In this document: positions 48,901 to 56,232 of the stretch, one piece after another | Numbering within the stretch: the first letter of the stretch is position 1 | Layout: each line of letters starts with the position of its first letter | From: Mycobacterium szulgai | GTDB taxonomy: Bacteria; Actinomycetota; Actinomycetes; Mycobacteriales; Mycobacteriaceae | Assembly (NCBI RefSeq): GCF_002116635.1 | Contig: NZ_LQPW01000019.1 | Coordinates: 62,001-126,000, forward strand | Direction: 5' to 3' | Length of the DNA: 64,000 nucleotides | The notes under the pieces: model-generated | The model's database searches: none | Seen by the model: the letters and a program-made list of their open reading frames with translations, nothing else | Told to the model about the DNA's origin: nothing | Made by a program: the position numbers and the translations under genes

Positions 48901-49755
48901 ATGACGGTTGCAGCGGACCTGACACCCATCTCGAAAACCGCGTTCTATTGCTGCGGTATGCGGGCCGAGGATGCGCGGTCGCCGCGGTCTTTGTGTGCAG
49001 ACATCTACGCTCAGGATTTCCTGACCGAGGAAGGCCAGGCGATCTTCGATAGGTTCCACGAGTCGGCCCGGCAGAACGTCAGCACGGTGCTGCGGTCGCG
49101 GATCATTCAGGATGAAATCGCGCAGCATCTCAGAGCCCATCCGGATCTGCAGGTCGTCAACATCGGCGCCGGTTTCGACAGCCGCGCCTTCCGGATCGCC
49201 GGGGGCCGCTGGTTCGAGTTCGACGAACCGGCCGTCATCGAACACAAGAACGCTCGGCTACCGGCGGATACCTGCCCGAACCCGCTGCGGCGCATCTCGG
49301 TCGAGTTCGACAAGGGTGACCTGCGAAAGGCGTTGAGCGCCTGCGATCCTGCGGCTAAGACCCTGATAGTGATCGAAGGCGTGTTCATGTACCTGACCCG
49401 GGAGCAGACCGTCGACCTACTGCGGACACTGCGAGTGGCGCTGCCCGAACACACGCTGGTCTGCGACTTGATGAACAAGACGTTCTTTGAAAAGCACATG
49501 GGGAAGGCCTACGACACCATCGTGGCGCTGGGCAGCGAGTTCAAGCTGATCGAGTCCGAACCCGAACGGCTGTTCCTGGACAACGGTTATTACCGCGACG
49601 GTGATCCCGTCTCGGTGGTGGGACGGGCACGCGACTTCGGGCGGATCTGGGTGCCCGAACTGTTGTTCAGGACGGTGTTGAAGAGTGTGCGAGATGGCTA
49701 TCGCGTGCACACTTTTGGATCCACCTCGGCCGGATCGCTGGTGCGGCTATTTTAG
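48901..49755 (+). CDS. SAM-dependent methyltransferase, leucine carboxyl methyltransferase/TcmP-like
   Basis: This methyltransferase of about 284 residues belongs to the PPM/TcmP family. Motif I is visible as VVNIGAGFDSRAFRI, followed by WFEFDEPAVIEHK, then LIVIEGVFMYLTREQTVDLL, the post-II signature. These proteins O-methylate carboxyls or hydroxyls on small molecules and lipids. I chose the ATG at 48901 because GAGGAGAGAGG lies just upstream; an earlier ATG at 48850 overlaps the mmpL stop and would add 17 residues. It closes the PKS operon and probably tailors its product. Its end overlaps the converging fadE23 by 9 bp. Confidence 0.85.
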   Translation: MTVAADLTPISKTAFYCCGMRAEDARSPRSLCADIYAQDFLTEEGQAIFDRFHESARQNVSTVLRSRIIQDEIAQHLRAHPDLQVVNIGAGFDSRAFRIAGGRWFEFDEPAVIEHKNARLPADTCPNPLRRISVEFDKGDLRKALSACDPAAKTLIVIEGVFMYLTREQTVDLLRTLRVALPEHTLVCDLMNKTFFEKHMGKAYDTIVALGSEFKLIESEPERLFLDNGYYRDGDPVSVVGRARDFGRIWVPELLFRTVLKSVRDGYRVHTFGSTSAGSLVRLF

Positions 49756-50949
49756 CTCTGCCGAGGACAGGCCCAGCAGCCGCCGGGCGACGACCAGCTG
49801 CTGAATCTGCTGAGTTCCCTCGAAGATATCCAGAATCTTGGAGTCGCGGGCCCACTTCTCCAGCAACGTCTGCTCGGAATAGCCGGTGGTGCCGGCCAAT
49901 TCGACGGTCTTGAGCGTGACGTCGCTGGCCATCCGGCCCGCCTTGGCCTTGCTCATCGACGCTTCCTTGGAGTTGGGGATGTTGTTGTCGGCCTGCCACG
50001 CCGCACGCAGCGACAGCAGATAGCTGGCCTCCCAGTCCGCTTCCATCCGCAAAAACTCTGCGGCAGGCGCACTTTGGGCATGCGACGGCTTGTCGTAGTC
50101 GATCTCCACACCGGCGTTGGTGAGGATCTTTCGGATCTCTTCCAGCGCGGCGCGGCCGACTCCGACGGCCATGGCGGCAACGATCGGCCGGGTGTTGTCG
50201 AAAGTCTCCATCACACCGGCAAAGCCTTTGCCGACTTCGATTTCCGGGTTACCCAGCAGGTTGTCCTTGGGAATGCGGGCATTGTCGAACCGGATCACCG
50301 CGGTGTCGGAACCCTTGATGCCGAGCTTGTGTTCGAGCCGTTCGACGGTGACGCCGGGGTGCTCGCGCGGCACGATGAACGACTTGATCGCCGCGCGGCC
50401 CTGCGACTTGTCCAGCGTGGCCCACACCACGATGTGGGTGGCGCGCGAACCGGCGGTGACGAAGATCTTCTCGCCGTTGATGACGTACTCGTCGCCGTCC
50501 AGGGTGGCCGTGGTCGACACGGCCGCCGAGTCCGATCCGAAGCCCGGCTCGGTGATGGCCATGGCCGCCCACACCTTGCCCAGGCGTTCGAGCTGTTCGT
50601 CGGTGGCCACAGCGGAGATCGCCGCGTTGCCCAGGCCCTGGTACGGGATGGACAGCAGCATCGCGACATCGCCCCAGCAGGCCTCCAGGGTCTGCACGAG
50701 GGCGGCCATGTTGCCGCCGTTGTGGTTGTCCTCTTTGCGCTCGCTGTCGCCGAGGGTGTCGGCTCCGGCGAAGCTGAACGATTCGGCGGCGCCCTCGAAC
50801 ATGTTGATCAGCGTGTCCAGCTCGACAGGGTAGGCGTGTTCCTTCAGGTCGTACTTACGCGCGATCGGCCGGACCAGCTCCGCGACGCCCTGATGGGTCT
50901 TGACGATGACGGCCTGCAACTTGCGTGGGAGCTCCAGATTGATTGCCAT
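49747..50949 (-). CDS. fadE23: Acyl-CoA dehydrogenase FadE23
   Basis: This 400-residue flavin acyl-CoA dehydrogenase has AITEPGFGSDSAAVSTTAT and YVINGEKIFVTAGS in the middle domain. The C-terminal catalytic glutamate is in ILDIFEGTQQIQQL (Glu377). Length and order (after fadE24) match M. tuberculosis fadE23. In that species fadB4 follows it; here the neighbour is the converging methyltransferase of the PKS cluster. FadE23 and FadE24 probably act as a heteromeric pair, as several mycobacterial FadE proteins do. A dyad precedes it at 50975-50992. Confidence 0.9.
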   Translation of the reverse strand: MAINLELPRKLQAVIVKTHQGVAELVRPIARKYDLKEHAYPVELDTLINMFEGAAESFSFAGADTLGDSERKEDNHNGGNMAALVQTLEACWGDVAMLLSIPYQGLGNAAISAVATDEQLERLGKVWAAMAITEPGFGSDSAAVSTTATLDGDEYVINGEKIFVTAGSRATHIVVWATLDKSQGRAAIKSFIVPREHPGVTVERLEHKLGIKGSDTAVIRFDNARIPKDNLLGNPEIEVGKGFAGVMETFDNTRPIVAAMAVGVGRAALEEIRKILTNAGVEIDYDKPSHAQSAPAAEFLRMEADWEASYLLSLRAAWQADNNIPNSKEASMSKAKAGRMASDVTLKTVELAGTTGYSEQTLLEKWARDSKILDIFEGTQQIQQLVVARRLLGLSSAELK

Positions 50950-50974
50950 GATTGATCTTTCAGCTCGTATCAGA

Positions 50975-50992
50975 TAGTCACCCAGGTGACTA
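50975..50992. promoter_or_regulatory. Inverted repeat between fadE24 and fadE23
   Basis: TAGTCACC, two bases, GGTGACTA forms an 18-bp dyad in the 56-bp gap between the fadE24 stop and the fadE23 start, followed by an AT-rich TATTTAAAT. It could be an operator for an internal fadE23 promoter or an mRNA hairpin tuning the two genes. Confidence 0.45.
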
Positions 50993-51005
50993 TTTAAATG
51001 ACTAC

Positions 51006-52406
51006 TTAGACGACTACTACGCCCTCGGCGACGCCGATGGCCCGTAGATCCCGGTACCAGCGTTCGACCGGGTGCTCCTTGGTGTAGCCGTGGCCGCCGA
51101 GCAACTGCACGCCGTCGAGGCCGATCTGCATGGCCTTGTCGGAGCCCAACCGCTTGGCCAGCGCGGCTTCCCGGGCGAACGGCAGGCCCTGCTCGGCGCG
51201 CGAGGCGCCGCGCCAGGTGATCAGGCGCAGCCCGTCCAACTCGATAGCGATATTGGCGCACATGAAAGCGACGGCCTGACGCCGGGCGATCGGCTCGCCG
51301 AACGCTTCGCGTTCCTTGACATACGGGACGACGTAGTCGAGCACGGCATGCGAGGTGCCTACCGCTAATGCCGCCCAGCCCAGCCGGGACAAGGCAATCG
51401 CCTCGGAGTAGTCGTCATCAGTGGCTTGGTCCTCACCGAGCCGGGCGCTTAGCGGAACCGAAACCCCTGACAGCTCAACCTGACCCAGTGCTGCGGCACG
51501 AATGCCCATGCTCGGGTCGGACCGCACGGTCAGACCCGGGGTGGACGACTCGACGATGAACAGCGCCGGCTTCCCGTTCAGCTGTGCGCCGACGATGAAC
51601 AGCTCGGCATCGAGGGCCGCTGGTACCAAGGACTTCACGCCATCGAGGCGGTAGCCGGACGGTGTTCGCACCGCGATGGTCTTGAGCCGCGTCGGGTCGA
51701 ACAACGGCTGCGGTTCGGCGATGGCCACACAGGCCTGCGGAACATTATCGCCGGCAAACTCTTTGAGGTAGGTGGCCTGCTGATCGGCGCTGCCCCAATG
51801 GGTCAGCGCCGACGCCACGCCGCCGGGAGCCAGAATCGGCAGCGCCAGCCCCATGTCGCCGTAGGCCAGCGCCTCGGCCACCAACACATTGGTCACGCTG
51901 GAGCGGTGTTCGGCGATGCCGTCGAAATCCTCGGGAATGTTGATCGCGGTGATGCCCAGCTCGGCGGCCCTGGTGATCAGGTCGGCCGGGTAGGTCGCGG
52001 CTTCGTCGGCGTCATGGGCGGCCGGCCGCAGCACCTCCGCGGCGAATTCGTTGACGGTCTCGACGATCAGCTTCTGGTCGTCGTCGGGCGTCAGGTCGAA
52101 GTAGTCCTTGCCGCTGGACTTCAGCCGGGTCGGTCCACCGCGCAGGCTCTGCACCCGTTTGAATTGACGGCGTGCTGCGGTGGTGGTGGAGAACAGCCGC
52201 TTGGTGCCGTACCGCAGGCCGCGATTGAGCGGATCGCGCAGGTGGTATTTGTCCAGGAACTCCTGGCCGACGAATGGAGTGATGAGCGCGATGGCCACGT
52301 CGACGCCGGTCCGCTTATGCGGCTGCATTCCGATCGCGGTTTGGCTACTCGGCTTTGCGGGGCGTTTGGTGCGCGCCCCGGAGGGCTTTGCAGAAGTGTC
52401 GGTCAT
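51006..52406 (-). CDS. fadE24: Acyl-CoA dehydrogenase FadE24
   Basis: This 466-residue member of the acyl-CoA dehydrogenase family has a long N-terminal extension of about 100 residues rich in Lys, Arg and Ser before the first domain (DFDGIAEHRSSVTNVLVAEAL). The middle domain keeps VAIAEPQPLFDP in a weakened form of the usual T-E-P-x-x-G-S-D motif, and the C-terminus ends in IGVAEGVVVV, where a glutamate occupies the usual catalytic position. The divergent flavin-site motif suggests it is the partner subunit of FadE23. GGAGG lies nine bases before the ATG at 52406. A perfect palindrome in its promoter is listed separately. Confidence 0.9.
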   Translation of the reverse strand: MTDTSAKPSGARTKRPAKPSSQTAIGMQPHKRTGVDVAIALITPFVGQEFLDKYHLRDPLNRGLRYGTKRLFSTTTAARRQFKRVQSLRGGPTRLKSSGKDYFDLTPDDDQKLIVETVNEFAAEVLRPAAHDADEAATYPADLITRAAELGITAINIPEDFDGIAEHRSSVTNVLVAEALAYGDMGLALPILAPGGVASALTHWGSADQQATYLKEFAGDNVPQACVAIAEPQPLFDPTRLKTIAVRTPSGYRLDGVKSLVPAALDAELFIVGAQLNGKPALFIVESSTPGLTVRSDPSMGIRAAALGQVELSGVSVPLSARLGEDQATDDDYSEAIALSRLGWAALAVGTSHAVLDYVVPYVKEREAFGEPIARRQAVAFMCANIAIELDGLRLITWRGASRAEQGLPFAREAALAKRLGSDKAMQIGLDGVQLLGGHGYTKEHPVERWYRDLRAIGVAEGVVVV

Positions 52407-52445
52407 GTCGGCGGGCCTCCATCGTTGGGGCGATGCGAATAACCG

Positions 52446-52467
52446 TATCTTACTCCGGAGTAAGATA
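52446..52467. promoter_or_regulatory. Perfect 22-bp palindrome in the fadE24 promoter
   Basis: TATCTTACTCC is followed immediately by its exact reverse complement GGAGTAAGATA, centred in the 77-bp gap between hisN and fadE24, 40 bp before the fadE24 ATG. Such long perfect symmetry is typical of TetR- or GntR-type operators. The regulator is not encoded next to it. Confidence 0.75.
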
Positions 52468-52483
52468 GGTAGGCCCGTGTTAG

Positions 52484-53293
52484 TTAATTCACATCGGGCC
52501 GAAGCAGGTTCAGCACTTCTTCGTGTAGCCGGCCGTTGGTGGCCAGTGCGTCGCCACCATGGGGTCCGGCGGCGCCGTCCAGTCCGGTGAACTGTCCGCC
52601 GGCCTCGCGCACCAGAATGTCCAGCGCGGCAAGATCCCACACCGACACCTCGGGTTCGGCGGCTATGTCGACCGCACCCTCGGCCACCAGGCAGTAGGAC
52701 AGGAAGTCGCCGTAGGCGCGCACTCGCCACACGGCGTCGGTGAGCTCGATGAAGCGTTCGCGCAAACCGCGCTGCGCCCATCCCGACAGGCTGGAGAAGG
52801 ACAAGCTCGCCGAATCCAGTTGCGCGACAGCAGAAACCGACACCCTGCGCGATGGCGCGCCGTCGACCGACGCGAACGCGCCCTGGCCGCGCGCCGCCCA
52901 CCATCGGCGATGCAATGCCGGTGCGCTCACCACCCCGACCACTGGCACGCCGTCTTCGAGCAAGGCGATCAGACTGGCCCACACCGGCACTCCGCGCACG
53001 AAGTTCTTGGTGCCGTCGATCGGGTCCAGGATCCACTGTCGGCCACTGAAGGTGGCCGTACCCCCGAACTCCTCGCCGAGCACGCTGTCGCCGGGCCGCT
53101 CACGGCCGATCACCTCGCGCAGGTCGGCTTCGACCGCCCGGTCGGCGTCGGTCACCGGCGTCAGATCCGGTTTGGTCTCGATGTGCAGGTCCAGCGCACC
53201 GAACCGAGCGCAAGTCGCCGCGTCGGCGCGGTCGGCGAGCGTCAGCGCGAACGACAGATCGGGGGCTGCATCGTCGCCGGTGCGGGAACTCAT
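52484..53293 (-). CDS. hisN: Histidinol-phosphate phosphatase HisN (inositol-monophosphatase family)
   Basis: This is a 269-residue Mg-dependent phosphatase. Metal ligands are visible in SVLGEEFGG (Glu74/Glu75) and [15 protein letters not shown] (Asp90, Asp93), with a later Asp in [16 protein letters not shown]. The gene order between fadE24 and PPE51 matches Rv3137, which has been shown to be the histidinol-phosphate phosphatase of M. tuberculosis. Histidine biosynthesis is therefore the best role, although the family also includes inositol phosphatases. The ATG is at 53293, 15 bp from the divergent small gene. Confidence 0.88.
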   Translation of the reverse strand: MSSRTGDDAAPDLSFALTLADRADAATCARFGALDLHIETKPDLTPVTDADRAVEADLREVIGRERPGDSVLGEEFGGTATFSGRQWILDPIDGTKNFVRGVPVWASLIALLEDGVPVVGVVSAPALHRRWWAARGQGAFASVDGAPSRRVSVSAVAQLDSASLSFSSLSGWAQRGLRERFIELTDAVWRVRAYGDFLSYCLVAEGAVDIAAEPEVSVWDLAALDILVREAGGQFTGLDGAAGPHGGDALATNGRLHEEVLNLLRPDVN

Positions 53294-53308
53294 GCCAGCA
53301 GTCCTACC

Positions 53309-53647
53309 ATGGGCCAGGTGTGGGAATTCGCGGTACTGATCCTGCTGGTGGCGGTTCTGTTGGCGTTTCTGGCCCCGCGGTTGATCCCGCGCGGACCGCG
53401 TGGTGCGCTGGCGAGCGGCACGCTGCTGGTGACGGGCGTCAGCTCGCCGCCGGACGGTCTCGATGAGCAGTACGTCACCATCGCCGGCGTTATCAACGGG
53501 CCCACCGTCACCGAGCACGCCGTTTATCAGCGGATGATCGTCAGCCCCGACCGTTGGCCGGCCGTCGGCCAAACGCTCGCAGTCGTGTACTCGCCGAAGA
53601 ACCCAGACAACTGGTCGTTTGCCCCCGAGCAGCCGCCGGCGCAGTGA
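53309..53647 (+). CDS. Small membrane-anchored conserved protein (Rv3136A-like)
   Basis: This is a 112-residue protein with one N-terminal membrane helix ([19 protein letters not shown]) followed by a basic turn and a mainly beta domain ([24 protein letters not shown], then [31 protein letters not shown]). The domain pattern recalls the DUF3592-like proteins that carry a short beta module after a helix. It has the same neighbours as Rv3136A. Function unknown; it is divergent from hisN and convergent with PPE51. Confidence 0.75.
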   Translation: MGQVWEFAVLILLVAVLLAFLAPRLIPRGPRGALASGTLLVTGVSSPPDGLDEQYVTIAGVINGPTVTEHAVYQRMIVSPDRWPAVGQTLAVVYSPKNPDNWSFAPEQPPAQ

Positions 53648-53656
53648 CGGCGCTGG

Positions 53657-54712
53657 TCAGCCGGCCGCGGGTGGGCGTGGCATCACGGTGAGGCGGGCGC
53701 CGTAGCGAGGCAGGATCCCGGTGCCGCGCTGGTTTCCCACCAGGGCAGCGGGCACGCCGGGCATGGCGTGCTGGATCGGTTCGCCGCCGGAGAGAGTGGT
53801 GAGGCCCGCACTGGACAGCGGGTGAACCGGGGCGCTCGTCGGCGCGGCCCAGCGGGCCGGAACCGACAGGGGCCCGATCGAGCCCGCCCTGCCGAGAGCC
53901 GCCGTCACCGCGCCGGCAGCGCTCGGTGTCTTCATAGCCGACACCATGGGGCCAAGCGCGTTCGACAGCGCCGGCGCCAGATCGGCAAGGCCGGTGGTAG
54001 CCGTAGCGGCGAGGTTCCGCACGTTGCCCATGCCCGAGAATGCCGACGCCAGCCCGGTGAACATCGACAAGTTGTTGCTCGCGATCCCTGAGAGTTCGTA
54101 GGCGATGTCGAGCATGACCGGGTTGTCGACCGAACCCCCACCGACTGCCGCCACCGCGCTCGTCTGGGTGGTCAAACCGGTCCGATTGGTCATCTGCGCG
54201 GGGTCGGTGAACGGTGTAAGCGCCGCCGTCGCCGCCGCACAGGCACTGGCGTATTGGTACATCGCGGCGGTGTCCTGGGCCCACATCGCCGCGTAGGCAG
54301 CCTCGGTGTCAGCGATCGCGGCGGAATTCTGGCCAACCCAGTTGGTCCCGATCAGCATTTGCAGCAGGCTGCGGTTGGCGGCGATCACCGCCGGGGGCAC
54401 CACCGAGGCATGAACCCGGTCGAACGCCGCGGCCGCCGCGCGGGCCTGATCGGCGGTCTGCCGCACTTCTGCGGCGGTAGCGTCCAGCCAACCTACGAAA
54501 GGGAGCACCGCGGCCGCCATCGACGCGGACGCCGGGCCCCGCCAGCGCAACGTGCTCAGGGCCGAAATCACCGAGCGATGGCCGTCGGCCGCGGACTCCA
54601 GCTCGTTCGCCAGGCCGTCCCAGCTCGCGGCGGCCTCCACGAACGATGCCGACCCGGGGCCGGTATAGATACGCCCGGAATTGAACTCCGGCGCCAGTAA
54701 CGCGTAATCCAC
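53657..54712 (-). CDS. PPE51: PPE family protein, SVP subfamily (PPE51-like)
   Basis: This 351-residue PPE protein has an N-terminal domain of about 175 residues starting DYALLAPEFNSGRIYTGPG. It reads A-P-E where the hallmark is P-P-E. The WRG turn (LRWRGPASASM) and a C-terminal GPLSVPARWAAP (G-x-x-S-V-P-x-x-W) define the SVP group. Its end, RYGARLTVMPRPPAAG, is very like PPE51 (Rv3136), which occupies this place in M. tuberculosis and has been linked to nutrient uptake across the outer membrane. The protein is somewhat shorter than PPE51 (about 380 residues), with the loss in the middle region. Confidence 0.82.
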   Translation of the reverse strand: MDYALLAPEFNSGRIYTGPGSASFVEAAASWDGLANELESAADGHRSVISALSTLRWRGPASASMAAAVLPFVGWLDATAAEVRQTADQARAAAAAFDRVHASVVPPAVIAANRSLLQMLIGTNWVGQNSAAIADTEAAYAAMWAQDTAAMYQYASACAAATAALTPFTDPAQMTNRTGLTTQTSAVAAVGGGSVDNPVMLDIAYELSGIASNNLSMFTGLASAFSGMGNVRNLAATATTGLADLAPALSNALGPMVSAMKTPSAAGAVTAALGRAGSIGPLSVPARWAAPTSAPVHPLSSAGLTTLSGGEPIQHAMPGVPAALVGNQRGTGILPRYGARLTVMPRPPAAG

Positions 54713-54787
54713 GGATTCACGGTCGCGCCGATTGTGCGGCGTCGAATCAGTGAAGTCACCAGTCCGCGGGTGCCGGTGGCTGGCGAC

Positions 54788-55606
54788 CTACTGCGAGTTT
54801 TCCCGATGGTTGGAGTTTTCCTTGGCAAGCGCAAGGGCGTCCTGCAACATCTCCGGGCGCCGCAGGAACGGGGTGATGATGTCGACCGGCAGCGGGAACA
54901 CCACCGTGGAATTCTGGTCTGCGCCCAGTTCAAGCAGGGTTTGCAGATAGCGCAGTTGCAGCGATGCCGGGCTCTTGGACAGGGTCTCGGCAGCCTGGCG
55001 CAGCTCCTCTGATGCCTGCAGCTCGCCGCGGGCGTTGATCACCTTGGCCCGGCGCTCGCGTTCGGCTTCGGCTTCGCGCGCCATCGCCCGCTGCATCGAC
55101 TCGGGGATCTCGACGTCCTTGATCTCCACCACGCGAACCTGCACACCCCACGGTTCGGTCATCTTCTCGATGATGGTGCGCAGGTCGTTGTTGAGGTCCT
55201 CGCGGTGTGCCAGCAGGGTGTCCAGGTCCACCCGCCCCAGTAGCGAGCGCAGGGTGGTCTGGGCGATCTGTGAGGTTGCGACGGCGTAATTCTCCACCGC
55301 CAGAATCGCTTTGAGCGGATCGGTCACCGCGAACATGACGACGGCGTTGACGCGGGCCGGCACGTTGTCCCGGGTGATAACCTCCTGCGGCGGGATAGTC
55401 AGGGTCACCAGCCGTTGGTCGACCCGAATCATCTTGTCAACCAACGGGATAAGTAAGCGCAATCCAGGCTGATACAGCGGGCGCGCATGGCCCATCCGGA
55501 ACACCACGCCGCGTTCGTATTCACGCAGTACGGCCAGCGACACCCATGCAAGTACTCCCAGCACCACAATTGCGATGGCGACCACGCCGATCACGACTGA
55601 AGTCAC
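54788..55606 (-). CDS. SPFH/stomatin-like (slipin) membrane protein
   Basis: This 272-residue prohibitin-homology protein has an N-terminal membrane segment (SVVIGVVAIAIVVLGVLAWVSLAVL), then the Band 7 domain with YERGVVFRMGHARPLYQPGLRLLIP, VDQRLVTLTIPPQEVITRDNV, and a coiled coil rich in Glu, Arg and Ala (REAEAERERRAKVINARGELQ). SPFH proteins form ring-shaped membrane scaffolds. No NfeD partner is adjacent. The GTG start overlaps the stop of the cysteine-motif gene by 3 bases, coupling it to the NO reductase operon, where it may organise or protect the membrane complex. Confidence 0.88.
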   Translation of the reverse strand: MTSVVIGVVAIAIVVLGVLAWVSLAVLREYERGVVFRMGHARPLYQPGLRLLIPLVDKMIRVDQRLVTLTIPPQEVITRDNVPARVNAVVMFAVTDPLKAILAVENYAVATSQIAQTTLRSLLGRVDLDTLLAHREDLNNDLRTIIEKMTEPWGVQVRVVEIKDVEIPESMQRAMAREAEAERERRAKVINARGELQASEELRQAAETLSKSPASLQLRYLQTLLELGADQNSTVVFPLPVDIITPFLRRPEMLQDALALAKENSNHRENSQ

Positions 55607-56229
55607 GATGTCTTGTCCTCCTTGCCTTCCCAGCCGCCCCAGCGCGTGGAATAGCGGTCGATCGCGGCAGCTACCTGATCCTCGATCGCGGTGCGGTGTG
55701 GCAGGTGTTCCGGCGCGTTGGACGGGGTGTTCCACAGGTGCCGGGCCAGCGGCAGCCCGAGCAGCGCGACGAACAGCACGGTACCCGTCAACACCGCCAC
55801 ATCCGACGGCGAATGGTTGGCCGCCAGCATGGCCAGCGGCAGTACGATTCCGAATGCCGCTACGGCGCAGGCGATTCCGCGGTGAAAGCGGCCGGCCTCG
55901 GAATGCGGCCACGGGTCCACCTCGCGGCTGATCTCGCGGCCATGATCAGACGTCGTGCAGCTGGACTTGACCGGGCAGCTGTTGCACACCACCGGCAGTG
56001 CCCGGTACCGCATCACCCGGTGCTTGGGATCGAAGGAGGTCGGCCACAGCCAGTGATCTTGCGGACACACCCAGGCGTCGTGGTCGGGGCGATAGCTGAA
56101 TTGCCCTGTGCGCCAAGCGGCGGCACGCGCTGAGGCGTGCCGCGCCATGACGTCGAAGCTCCACCCGATGGCCAGCAGGATCACTGAATATCCGGCGATC
56201 AGCCATACCGTGGTATCGGGAGGGGCCAT
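55603..56229 (-). CDS. Membrane protein with a four-cysteine motif, NO-reductase-linked
   Basis: This 208-residue protein has one N-terminal helix (about 8-27), a soluble loop, and two later helices (about 116-135 and 143-165). The loop holds Cys55 (WVCPQDH), Cys82, Cys85 and Cys91 (CNSCPVKSSCTTSDHGREI), a C-x26-C-x2-C-x5-C pattern. The same arrangement occurs in C-terminal regions of some DDE transposases, but no transposase catalytic domain is present, so it is probably a metal or iron-sulfur site. It lies 3 bp after the NO reductase gene. It could be an accessory, electron-transfer or NO-sensing protein; I do not recognise a named family. Confidence 0.75.
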   Translation of the reverse strand: MAPPDTTVWLIAGYSVILLAIGWSFDVMARHASARAAAWRTGQFSYRPDHDAWVCPQDHWLWPTSFDPKHRVMRYRALPVVCNSCPVKSSCTTSDHGREISREVDPWPHSEAGRFHRGIACAVAAFGIVLPLAMLAANHSPSDVAVLTGTVLFVALLGLPLARHLWNTPSNAPEHLPHRTAIEDQVAAAIDRYSTRWGGWEGKEDKTS

Positions 56230-56232
56230 AAA

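Noticed and set aside
55603..56229. Transposase fragment
   Set aside because: The cysteine pattern resembles transposase tails, but the protein has three membrane helices, a good start, coupling to both neighbours and no DDE domain or terminal repeats.
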